DNA from: an uncultured Alphaproteobacteria bacterium
GTDB lineage: Bacteria > Pseudomonadota > Alphaproteobacteria > Caulobacterales > Caulobacteraceae
DNA length: 15,271 bases
Direction: 5' to 3'
NCBI GenBank assembly: GCA_903933475.1
Contig: CAIZKE010000034.1
Coordinates: forward strand, 1 to 15,271
A program made the translations under genes and the position numbers. Under the pieces are notes generated by a model. The model saw only the letters and a list, made by a program, of their open reading frames with translations, was not told the origin of the DNA and did not search any database. This document shows, piece after piece, positions 7,134 through 13,116 of the stretch. Positions within the stretch are counted from its first letter, which is position 1; each line of letters begins with the position of its first letter.

Positions 7134-7409
7134 TCAGGGATTCACCGCGTCGGGTGTCTCCGCCTTCCGCGCCCGGGCGTCGGCCTTGGCCGCGTCGTGG
7201 CTGCTGCGGTCGGTGATGGGCCGGCCGGTAATGTCGGAGATCTGGATCGGCTGGGCGCAGGTCCGCTGGCGCCAGTCCCACCACTTGCCGGCCCGCTCAC
7301 AATCCTGGCCCGGCGTGACCCAGACCACCTGGACCACCAGCAGCACCAGGCAGGTCACCAGGAAGAGGGCCGCCGTAATGCGGAACATCCGCCGGATCAG
7401 ATTCGACAT
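7134..7409 (-). CDS. Hypothetical membrane-anchored small protein with a Cys pair
   Basis: A 91-residue protein of unknown function. A basic N-terminus (NLIRRMFR) is followed by one hydrophobic segment (about 11-31), predicting an N-in single-pass anchor. The short outer domain has Cys37 and Cys51 flanking KWWDWRQRT, which could form a disulfide, then PIQISDITGRPI and a charged Ala-rich tail. It is likely a real gene: the membrane segment and the Trp-rich centre are not what a random GC shadow frame gives, and GGGAGAGCGGGA precedes the start. An alternative start is Met8. It is encoded against the surrounding operon, between the adenosyltransferase and etfB. No family recognised. Confidence 0.65.
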   Translation of the reverse strand: MSNLIRRMFRITAALFLVTCLVLLVVQVVWVTPGQDCERAGKWWDWRQRTCAQPIQISDITGRPITDRSSHDAAKADARARKAETPDAVNP

Positions 7410-7435
7410 TCCCGCTCTCCCGTCCCGTCAAGCCT

Positions 7436-7524
7436 CCGGACGCCCCGCAGGCGGCCCGGATTTCAGTCCGGACACATCCGGATCACGCCCCGGATCAAGC
7501 CCGACGCTTGCAAACCTCGCCGGA
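7436..7524. repeat. Cluster of CCGGA repeats upstream of etfB
   Basis: CCGGA occurs at 7436, 7456, 7468, 7478, 7490 and 7520, so most spacings are 10-12 bases or about two to three times that. Two copies extend to CCGGATCA (7478 and 7490), and one neighbouring pair forms the inverted repeat CCGGA-N7-TCCGG (7456-7471). The cluster fills the space between the hypothetical gene and the etfB palindrome. Its role is unknown; it could be an operator array or the remnant of a small repeat. Confidence 0.4.
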
Positions 7525-7552
7525 TTGGTTATGCCCCACCCGGTTCCATTTG

Positions 7553-7563
7553 TTGCAATGCAA
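7553..7563. promoter_or_regulatory. Palindromic operator candidate upstream of etfB (PhaR-like)
   Basis: TTGCAATGCAA is a perfect palindrome (TTGCA-A-TGCAA) 20 bases before the etfB start. Its core TGCAATGCA is identical to that of the palindrome upstream of the 3-hydroxybutyryl-CoA dehydrogenase gene. The pattern TGC-N3-GCA resembles the reported site CTGC-N3/4-GCAG of the alphaproteobacterial PHB regulator PhaR. Binding is inferred. Confidence 0.5.
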
Positions 7564-7583
7564 ATTGAGGCGTTAGCGAAGCC

Positions 7584-8330
7584 ATGAAGGTCCTCGTGCC
7601 CGTAAAGCGGGTCATCGACTACAACGTCAAGGTGCGGGTCAAGGCCGATCAGACCGGTGTCGACCTGGCCAACGTCAAGATGGCCATGAACCCCTTCTGC
7701 GAGATCGCGGTCGAAGAGGCCGTCCGCCAGAAGGAGAAGGGTACCGCCACCGAGGTGGTCGCCGTGTCCATCGGCCCGGTCCAGGCGCAGGAGACCCTGC
7801 GCACCGCCCTGGCCATGGGTGCCGACCGCGCCATCCTGATCCAGACCGACCAGGATCTCGAGCCCCTCGCCGTCGCCAAGGTGCTGGCGGCCATCGTGGC
7901 CGAAGAGGCCCCCGACGTGGTCATCATGGGCAAGCAGGCCATCGACGGCGACAACAACGCCACCGGCCAGATGCTCTCGGCCCTGCTCGGCTGGCCGCAG
8001 GCGGCCTTCGCCTCCGAACTCGTCCTCGCGGCCGGGTCGGCCAAGGTGACCCGCGAGATCGACGGTGGACTTCAGACCGTTGAGGTGGCCCTGCCGGCGG
8101 TGATCACCGCCGATCTGCGCCTCAACGAGCCGCGCTATGCCTCGCTGCCGAACATCATGAAGGCCAAGAAGAAGCCCCTCGACGTGAAGGAACTTTCGGC
8201 CCTCGGCGTCGACACCGTCCCCCGGCTCAAGGTGCTCAAGGTCGCCGAGCCTCCCAAGCGCACCGGCGGCGTCAAGGTCGGTAGCGCCGCGGAAATCGTC
8301 TCCAACCTCAAGTCCAACGGAGTGATCTGA
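7584..8330 (+). CDS. etfB: Electron transfer flavoprotein subunit beta
   Basis: A 248-residue ETF beta subunit, full length. With EtfA it accepts electrons from acyl-CoA dehydrogenases and passes them to ETF:quinone oxidoreductase; beta binds the structural AMP. Visible are the N-terminal MKVLVPVKRVIDYNVKVRVK, the conserved VIMGKQAIDGDNNATGQ segment (113-129), ITADLRLNEPRYASLP, and the recognition loop LPNIMKAKKKP (188-198) that docks into acyl-CoA dehydrogenases in studied ETFs. This loop marks it as a housekeeping ETF rather than a FixAB type. The ribosome site before the ATG is weak (GCGAAG). Its stop overlaps the etfA start as TGATG, so the two are translationally coupled. A palindromic operator candidate lies just upstream. 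Confidence 0.97.
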   Translation: MKVLVPVKRVIDYNVKVRVKADQTGVDLANVKMAMNPFCEIAVEEAVRQKEKGTATEVVAVSIGPVQAQETLRTALAMGADRAILIQTDQDLEPLAVAKVLAAIVAEEAPDVVIMGKQAIDGDNNATGQMLSALLGWPQAAFASELVLAAGSAKVTREIDGGLQTVEVALPAVITADLRLNEPRYASLPNIMKAKKKPLDVKELSALGVDTVPRLKVLKVAEPPKRTGGVKVGSAAEIVSNLKSNGVI

Positions 8331-9274
8331 TGGCTGTTCTGGTTTTCGCTGATCACGACAACACCACGCTCAAGGACGGTACGCACAAGACCGTCACTGC
8401 CGCCCTCGCCCTGTCGAGCGACGTCGACGTCCTGGTGGCCGGCAAGGGTGCCGGCGACGTGGCCAAGGCCGCTGCAGGCATTGCCGGGGTCCGCAAGGTC
8501 CTCCATGCCGAGAGCGACGCCCTGGGCCAGGGCCTGGCCGAGGCGATCAGCGGGCTGATCGTGCCCCTGATGGCCGGCTATGACGCCCTGCTGACCCCCG
8601 CCACCTCCCTGGGCAAGAGCTTCTCGCCCCGGGTGGCGGCCAATCTCGACGTGGCCCAGATCACCGAAGTGGTCGAGGTTGTCGATGGCTCGACCTTCGT
8701 GCGCCCGATATACGCAGGCAATGCGCTGGAGACCGTGCAGTCCTCGGACGCCAAGAAGGTGATCACCGTCCGGGCGACCAACTTCAAGGCCGCCGCCGAA
8801 GGCGGGTCCGCCACCATCGAGACCATCGACGCGGGTCCCGGCGCCGGCAAGACCGCCTTCGTCGACCAGCAGATCGTCAAGTCCGCCCGTCCCGACCTGA
8901 CCGCCGCCAAGATCGTCGTCTCCGGCGGCCGGGCCATGGGTTCGGCGGAGGAGTTCCAGCGGGTGATCGACCCCCTGGCCGACAAGCTGGGTGCCGCCGT
9001 CGGGGCCAGCCGCGCCGCAGTCGACGCCGGCTACGCACCGAACGACTACCAGGTCGGCCAGACCGGCAAGGTGGTCGCCCCCGATCTCTACGTGGCCATC
9101 GGCATTTCCGGCGCCATCCAGCACCTGGCCGGCATGAAGGACTCCAAGGTCATCGTGGCCATCAACAAGGATGGCGACGCCCCCATCTTCCAGGTCGCCG
9201 ACCTGGGCCTGGTAGCCGACTACAAGACCGCCGTCCCCGAGCTGATGGATGCCCTGACCGCCGCCGGCAAGTAA
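8330..9274 (+). CDS. etfA: Electron transfer flavoprotein subunit alpha
   Basis: A 314-residue ETF alpha subunit. The N-terminal domain begins MAVLVFADHDNTTLKDGTHK, and the domain swap with beta follows residue ~190. The C-terminal FAD-binding region reads QVGQTGKVVAPDLYVAIGIS (241-260), then GAIQHLAGMK and VIVAINKDGDAPIFQVADLG, the classic signature. Together with EtfB it forms the FAD-carrying heterodimer that would take electrons from the upstream methylsuccinyl-CoA dehydrogenase and other acyl-CoA dehydrogenases. The start overlaps the etfB stop by one base. A strong hairpin terminator follows 24 bases after the stop, so etfBA ends its own transcript and the downstream dehydrogenase needs a separate promoter. 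Confidence 0.97.
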   Translation: MAVLVFADHDNTTLKDGTHKTVTAALALSSDVDVLVAGKGAGDVAKAAAGIAGVRKVLHAESDALGQGLAEAISGLIVPLMAGYDALLTPATSLGKSFSPRVAANLDVAQITEVVEVVDGSTFVRPIYAGNALETVQSSDAKKVITVRATNFKAAAEGGSATIETIDAGPGAGKTAFVDQQIVKSARPDLTAAKIVVSGGRAMGSAEEFQRVIDPLADKLGAAVGASRAAVDAGYAPNDYQVGQTGKVVAPDLYVAIGISGAIQHLAGMKDSKVIVAINKDGDAPIFQVADLGLVADYKTAVPELMDALTAAGK

Positions 9275-9298
9275 GCCCCGGCCGGTTTCGATCTCCGG

Positions 9299-9329
9299 AA
9301 GGGGGGCGCGGTCACCGCGTCCCCCTTTT
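9299..9329 (+). terminator. Rho-independent terminator after etfA
   Basis: The arms GGGGGCGCGG and CCGCG-T-CCCCC pair around the loop TCA with one bulged T, followed by TTTTCC. AA before the G-run pairs with the T-run, so it may also work weakly on the other strand. It lies directly after the etfA stop. Confidence 0.8.
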
Positions 9330-9360
9330 CCTTGCGCCAACCCGGGAGAGGACCCCTTGC

Positions 9361-9373
9361 GCTGCAATGCAGC
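9361..9373. promoter_or_regulatory. Palindromic operator candidate upstream of hbd (PhaR-like)
   Basis: GCTGCAATGCAGC is a perfect 13-base palindrome (GCTGCA-A-TGCAGC) and contains CTGC-AAT-GCAG, an exact fit to the reported PhaR consensus CTGC-N3/4-GCAG. It sits just upstream of a candidate -35 box of the 3-hydroxybutyryl-CoA dehydrogenase gene. The match to PhaR is from memory of the published consensus; regulation is inferred. Confidence 0.55.
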
Positions 9374-9380
9374 AAAAGGC

Positions 9381-9409
9381 TTGGCGGCGCTGCGGCAGGA
9401 CACTAGGGT
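9381..9409 (+). promoter_or_regulatory. Candidate promoter for hbd
   Basis: TTGGCG (9381-9386), a 17-base spacer and TAGGGT (9404-9409) form a plausible -35/-10 pair 45 bases before the hbd start, downstream of the etfA terminator and of the palindrome at 9361. The -10 is a weak match, so this is tentative. Confidence 0.35.
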
Positions 9410-9454
9410 AAGCCCCTTCCCGCGGCCGGAGAGCCGCGACCTCGGGGTTCACAC

Positions 9455-10333
9455 ATGTCTGAAATCAGGTCGGTCGGCGTCATTGGCGCCGGGCAGATGG
9501 GGTCGGGCATCGCCCACGTGATCGCCCTCGGTGGATACGACGTCCTGCTGCACGACGTCAGTCCCGACCGGATCGAGACCAGCCTCGGCCTGATCGGCCG
9601 CAACATGACCCGGCAGGTGTCCCGCGAGATCATCACCCCGCAGGAAATGGAGGCGGCCATGGGCCGCATCCGTCCAGCGCCCGAGCTCCAGACCATCGGC
9701 GCCGCCGACCTGGTGATCGAGGCCGCCACCGAGAGCGAGGAGGTCAAGAAGTCGATCTTCCGCGCGCTTGCGCCCCACCTGGGGGCGGGGACCCTGCTGG
9801 CCTCCAACACCTCCTCGATCTCCATCACCCGCCTGGCGGCGGCGACGGATCGTCCGGAGCGGTTCATCGGCCTGCACTTCATGAACCCCGTGCCGCTGAT
9901 GAAGCTGGTCGAGATCATCCGGGGCATCGCCACCGACGCGCCCACCTACGAGACCGCCGTCAACTTCGCCCGCTCCCTGGGCAAGACTACCGCCAATGCC
10001 GAGGACTTCCCGGCCTTCATCGTCAACCGCGTCCTGGTGCCGATGATCAACGAGGCCATCTACACCCTCTACGAAGGGGTCGGCACGGTGGAAGCCATCG
10101 ACACCGCCATGAAGCTGGGCGCCAACCATCCCATGGGTCCCCTCGAACTGGGCGATTTCATCGGCCTGGACACGGTCCTGTCGATCATGAACGTGCTCTA
10201 CGAGGGCCTGGCGGACTCCAAGTACAGGCCCTGTCCCCTGCTGACCAAGTACGTCGAGGCCGGCTGGCTGGGCCGCAAGGCCGGCCGCGGCTTCTACGAC
10301 TATCGCGGCGAGGTCCCCGTCCCGACCCGCTGA
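9455..10333 (+). CDS. hbd: 3-hydroxybutyryl-CoA dehydrogenase
   Basis: A 292-residue single-function 3-hydroxyacyl-CoA dehydrogenase, interconverting (S)-3-hydroxybutyryl-CoA and acetoacetyl-CoA with NAD(P). The dinucleotide motif GAGQMGSGIA is at 11-20. Residues equivalent to the short-chain hydroxyacyl-CoA dehydrogenase active site are all present at constant offset: Ser120, His141 (GLHFMNPVPLMKLVEI), Glu153 and Asn191 (FIVNRVL). The C-terminal dimer domain contains GANHPMGPLELGDFIGLD and ends GWLGRKAGRGFYDY. It has no enoyl-CoA hydratase domain, so it is not FadB. Placement after etfBA, with a shared palindromic motif, links it to butyryl/PHB and ethylmalonyl-CoA metabolism. The start follows GGGG eight bases upstream. 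Confidence 0.96.
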   Translation: MSEIRSVGVIGAGQMGSGIAHVIALGGYDVLLHDVSPDRIETSLGLIGRNMTRQVSREIITPQEMEAAMGRIRPAPELQTIGAADLVIEAATESEEVKKSIFRALAPHLGAGTLLASNTSSISITRLAAATDRPERFIGLHFMNPVPLMKLVEIIRGIATDAPTYETAVNFARSLGKTTANAEDFPAFIVNRVLVPMINEAIYTLYEGVGTVEAIDTAMKLGANHPMGPLELGDFIGLDTVLSIMNVLYEGLADSKYRPCPLLTKYVEAGWLGRKAGRGFYDYRGEVPVPTR

Positions 10334-10398
10334 GGCCAACTGTTCGCCGCGGGCGCAAGCGCCTGACAGGGCGAGATTTTCCCGTTCGACACCCCGTC

Positions 10399-10408
10399 AT
10401 GGTTAACC
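10399..10408. promoter_or_regulatory. Candidate CtrA half-site upstream of tipF
   Basis: ATGGTTAACC contains, on the minus strand, TTAACCAT, the half-site form reported for the cell-cycle regulator CtrA; the full site is TTAA-N7-TTAA and the second half is absent. It lies 35 bases before the tipF start in an AT-richer pocket. A role is inferred. Confidence 0.35.
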
Positions 10409-10442
10409 GATACTCCGGGGTGATTCGGGTACGGGCGGGAAC

Positions 10443-11693
10443 ATGCGACGCCTCATTCTGCCGCTACTGACCGCAAGCTATTTCAGCCTGTCGCTGATCT
10501 TTGCGGTCCTGATCTGGCGTAACGGTGGCGGCTGGGGCGCTGGCGTGGCCGCGCTCGCCGGCGGCCTGGGACTCTGCTTCACCTTCCATGGCCTGATCAC
10601 CGGCGTCCTTGGCCAGGCCTCCCTGCGCAAGGAAATCGATACCCTCCGCCATGCCCATCGCCTGCTTGTCGGCCAGATCGAGCAGATCGACACCCGGGTG
10701 GCCGAGGTGCTGGAGACCGTCGCCTTCGACGCCCAGCGTCGCTCCGAGGAACTGACCACCGAGGTCCAGCTGCTGGAGGACCTGGTCACCCGCATGAGCG
10801 AACGCCTCGACGAGCGGCTCGCCGACGGACCGGTGGGACGCGCCGGAGAGGTCGCCCGGTCCGGCTGGCGCGAGCGGCTGCAGACCGTGCGTGAGGCTCT
10901 GGTCGCCGGCCGCGTGGACCTCTACCTCCAGCCGGTGGTGAACCTCCCCCAGAGGCGGACCGTCTTCTACGAAAGCTACACCCGCCTGCGCGACGAGACC
11001 GGCCGGATCCTGATGCCCGCCGAGTTCCTCACCGTGGCCGAGCCCGAGGGCCTGGTGGCCGCCGTCGACAACCTGCTCCTCTTCCGGTGCGTGCAGATCG
11101 TCCGCCGGCTGGCCCAGACCGACAAGAAGGTCGGCATCTTCTGCAACATCTCGATCAGCTCCCTGTCCGACGAAGGTTTCTTCCCTCAGTTCCTCGAGCT
11201 GATGGCCGAGAACACCGACCTGGCCGGTTCGGTCATTTTCGAGATCGGCCAGTCCGCCTACGACGGCCGCAGCTCAACGGCGGTCCGCAACATGCGTCGG
11301 CTGGCCGAACTGGGCTTCCGCTTCAGCCTCGACAAGGTCCGACGGCTGGACATGGACTTCCAGGAACTGGCCCGCAGCGACGTCCGCTTCCTCAAGATCG
11401 GCGCCCAGTCCCTGCAGGACGAGATCGTCGAGAGCGGCGAGGGTCCGGTCTTCCGCGCCCTCCCCGACCTGGCCGCCCAGGACTTCGCCGCCCTGGCCCG
11501 CCGCTACGGCGTCGACATCATCGCCGAGAAGATCGAGGACGAGCGCCAGACCGTCGAGGTGCTCGAGCTCGACATCGGATTTGGCCAGGGCCACCTGTTC
11601 GGCGAGCCCCGGGCCATCCGCGGCGCCATCCTCGCCGAGACCGATCCACCGGCCGACTATCTCCAGGCGCCCCTGCGCCGCCGGGCCGTCTAA
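10443..11693 (+). CDS. tipF: TipF-like membrane-anchored EAL-domain c-di-GMP receptor for flagellar assembly
   Basis: A 416-residue protein matching the TipF architecture: two N-terminal membrane helices (about 5-26 and 33-56), a coiled coil (about 60-128) and a cytoplasmic EAL domain (about 143-400). In Caulobacter, TipF binds c-di-GMP without being a working phosphodiesterase and recruits flagellar parts to the pole. The EAL signature here is Glu-Ser-Tyr (E177, FYESYTRLR). Asn235 (NIS), Glu267 (FEIG), Lys318 (FLKIG), Glu362 (AEK) and QG382-383 are kept. The metal loop DDFGTG is replaced by SLDKVRRLD, keeping one Asp (297) but with Lys298 for the second, as expected for a receptor. The start follows GGGCGGGAAC. 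It stands alone between hbd and the HAD gene. Confidence 0.85.
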   Translation: MRRLILPLLTASYFSLSLIFAVLIWRNGGGWGAGVAALAGGLGLCFTFHGLITGVLGQASLRKEIDTLRHAHRLLVGQIEQIDTRVAEVLETVAFDAQRRSEELTTEVQLLEDLVTRMSERLDERLADGPVGRAGEVARSGWRERLQTVREALVAGRVDLYLQPVVNLPQRRTVFYESYTRLRDETGRILMPAEFLTVAEPEGLVAAVDNLLLFRCVQIVRRLAQTDKKVGIFCNISISSLSDEGFFPQFLELMAENTDLAGSVIFEIGQSAYDGRSSTAVRNMRRLAELGFRFSLDKVRRLDMDFQELARSDVRFLKIGAQSLQDEIVESGEGPVFRALPDLAAQDFAALARRYGVDIIAEKIEDERQTVEVLELDIGFGQGHLFGEPRAIRGAILAETDPPADYLQAPLRRRAV

Positions 11694-11742
11694 CGGACCT
11701 GGGACACCGCCTTCGGACCTTCGGCGGTTGACCGCCGCGGCG

Positions 11743-11759
11743 GGGGCGGCTACCGCCCC
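11743..11759 (+). other. GC hairpin directly before the HAD gene start
   Basis: GGGGCGG-CTA-CCGCCCC is a perfect 7-bp stem with a 3-base loop ending five bases before the ATG of the HAD gene. There is no T-run, so it is not a standard terminator. It would mask the ribosome-site region, which lacks an evident Shine-Dalgarno. It may damp translation or be chance in GC-rich DNA. Confidence 0.35.
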
Positions 11760-11764
11760 GGGTC

Positions 11765-12661
11765 ATGAGCCTTCCCGAACCGATCCAGGGTCTGGACGAG
11801 ATCGCCGACCGCTACGACGTGGTCCTGTCGGACGTCTGGGGCGTCATCCACAACGGTCGCGAGCGTTTCGCCCCCGCCTGCCGGGCCCTGGCCGCCTTCG
11901 CCGAGCAGCGCGGTCCGGTCATCCTGATCTCCAACGCCCCCCGGCCGGCCGCTGACGTGGTTCCCCAGCTGGACGACCTGGGCGTACCCCGCGCGGCCTG
12001 GAGCACCATGATCACCTCGGGCGACGCCACCCGCACCCTCCTGGCCGAGCGGGCACCCGGGCCGGTCTGGGCGATCGGCCCGGATCGCGATGCGCCCCTC
12101 TACGCCGGCCTGGGCCTGGAGCTGACAGGGCCGGAGGACGCCGCCCTCATCTGCATCACGGGTCCCTACGACGACGAGACCGAGACCGCCGAGGACTATC
12201 GCGAGCGCTTCGAAGCCATCCTGCCGCGCCGCCTGCCCCTCCTCTGCGCCAATCCCGACATCGTGGTGCAGAGGGGCGACCGGCTGATCCCCTGCGCCGG
12301 GGCCCTGGCCCGTCTCTATGCCGACCTGGGCGGCGAGGTGCGCATGGCCGGCAAGCCCCACGCCCCGATCTACGACCTCTGCATCGCCGAGGCGGAAGCC
12401 CGGCTCGGACGCCCCGTGGATCGCCGGCGCATCCTCTGCGTCGGCGACGGCATCCCCACGGACATACTGGGCGCCAATGGCCAGGACCTCGACGTCCTCT
12501 TCGTGGCCGGCGGGATTCATGGCGCCGAACTCCTGGGGCCGAAGGGACTGGACATGGCCGCCACAAAGGGTCTCCTCGCCCAGGCGGGTGCCGGCGCGCG
12601 ATGGGCCAGCGGCGCCCTGGACTGGCATGGCCCCCTTCGCGGCGACGGCCCCGAGCGCTAG
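11765..12661 (+). CDS. HAD-superfamily (class IIA) phosphatase-like protein, TIGR01459 type
   Basis: A 298-residue HAD subclass IIA protein. Motif I reads SDVWGVIHNG (Asp23-Val-Trp25), where Trp stands in the place of the usual second Asp. Motif II is in ILISNAPRP (Ser56), motif III is Lys197 in MAGKPH, and motif IV GDGIPTDI (Asp228, Asp233). The Asp23 nucleophile and metal-binding acids remain, but the general acid/base of the DxD motif is missing, so catalysis may be altered. The D-x-W-G motif is, to my knowledge, typical of this alphaproteobacterial subfamily rather than a local mutation. It lies upstream of maoC-like and ribF genes; proximity to ribF suggests, without proof, a flavin- or phosphosugar-related substrate. 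A short hairpin precedes the start. Confidence 0.88.
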   Translation: MSLPEPIQGLDEIADRYDVVLSDVWGVIHNGRERFAPACRALAAFAEQRGPVILISNAPRPAADVVPQLDDLGVPRAAWSTMITSGDATRTLLAERAPGPVWAIGPDRDAPLYAGLGLELTGPEDAALICITGPYDDETETAEDYRERFEAILPRRLPLLCANPDIVVQRGDRLIPCAGALARLYADLGGEVRMAGKPHAPIYDLCIAEAEARLGRPVDRRRILCVGDGIPTDILGANGQDLDVLFVAGGIHGAELLGPKGLDMAATKGLLAQAGAGARWASGALDWHGPLRGDGPER

Positions 12662-12685
12662 ACTGACCAGACCGTGGAGGACCGG

Positions 12686-13114
12686 ATGCAGGGACGATTC
12701 TTCGAGGACCTTTCGGTTGGTGACAGCGCCGGGATCACCCGCATCGTCACCGCCTCGGTGATCGAGGCCTTCGCCGAGGTCTCCACCGACTCCAACCCCG
12801 TCCACCTCGACGCCGACTATGCCGAGGGCACGATCTTCAAGGGCCGGATCGCCCACGGCATGCTGTCGGGGGCCTACATCTCCGCCGTCATCGGCATGCA
12901 GCTGCCCGGGCCGGGGACCATCTACCTGTCCCAGTCCCTGCGCTTTCGACGACCGGTACGCCTCGGCGACGCCGTGGACGTCCGGGTCACGGTGGAGGCC
13001 CTGGATCCCCGCCGGGGCGAAGTGACCCTCTCCACCGTCTGTGAGGTCGGCGGCAAGCGGGTGGTCGAGGGCGAGGCCGTGGTCCTGGCGCCCCGCCGCG
13101 AGTCGGCAGGCTGA
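12686..13114 (+). CDS. MaoC family dehydratase, (R)-specific enoyl-CoA hydratase-like
   Basis: A 142-residue single hot-dog-fold MaoC/PhaJ-type hydratase. The hydratase-2 motif is clear: the Asp35-x4-His40 dyad in TDSNPVHLD, followed by GRIAHGML, which lines the active site. Length equals PhaJ (~134-150). Known members hydrate trans-2-enoyl-CoA to (R)-3-hydroxyacyl-CoA, the monomer used by PHA synthase; other members act on mesaconyl-CoA but are larger. Start 12686 was chosen because GGAGG lies five bases upstream; GTG 12674 would be an upstream alternative that overlaps this ribosome site. It is 24 bases after the HAD gene and two bases before ribF, so the three are probably co-transcribed. 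The role in PHA supply is inference supported by hbd and etfBA nearby. Confidence 0.92.
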   Translation: MQGRFFEDLSVGDSAGITRIVTASVIEAFAEVSTDSNPVHLDADYAEGTIFKGRIAHGMLSGAYISAVIGMQLPGPGTIYLSQSLRFRRPVRLGDAVDVRVTVEALDPRRGEVTLSTVCEVGGKRVVEGEAVVLAPRRESAG

Positions 13115-13116
13115 CC

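Noticed and set aside
8135..9403. 422-residue minus-strand open frame opposite etfA
   Set aside because: Gly/Asp/His-rich shadow of the highly conserved etfBA genes, with no recognisable domain.
10345..10364. GGCGC-AA-GCGCC hairpin after hbd as a terminator
   Set aside because: Very short stem with a two-base loop and no following T-run; only weak evidence.
11750..12856. 368-residue minus-strand open frame opposite the HAD gene
   Set aside because: Shadow composition, no motifs, and it runs across the HAD/MaoC junction against two well-supported genes.
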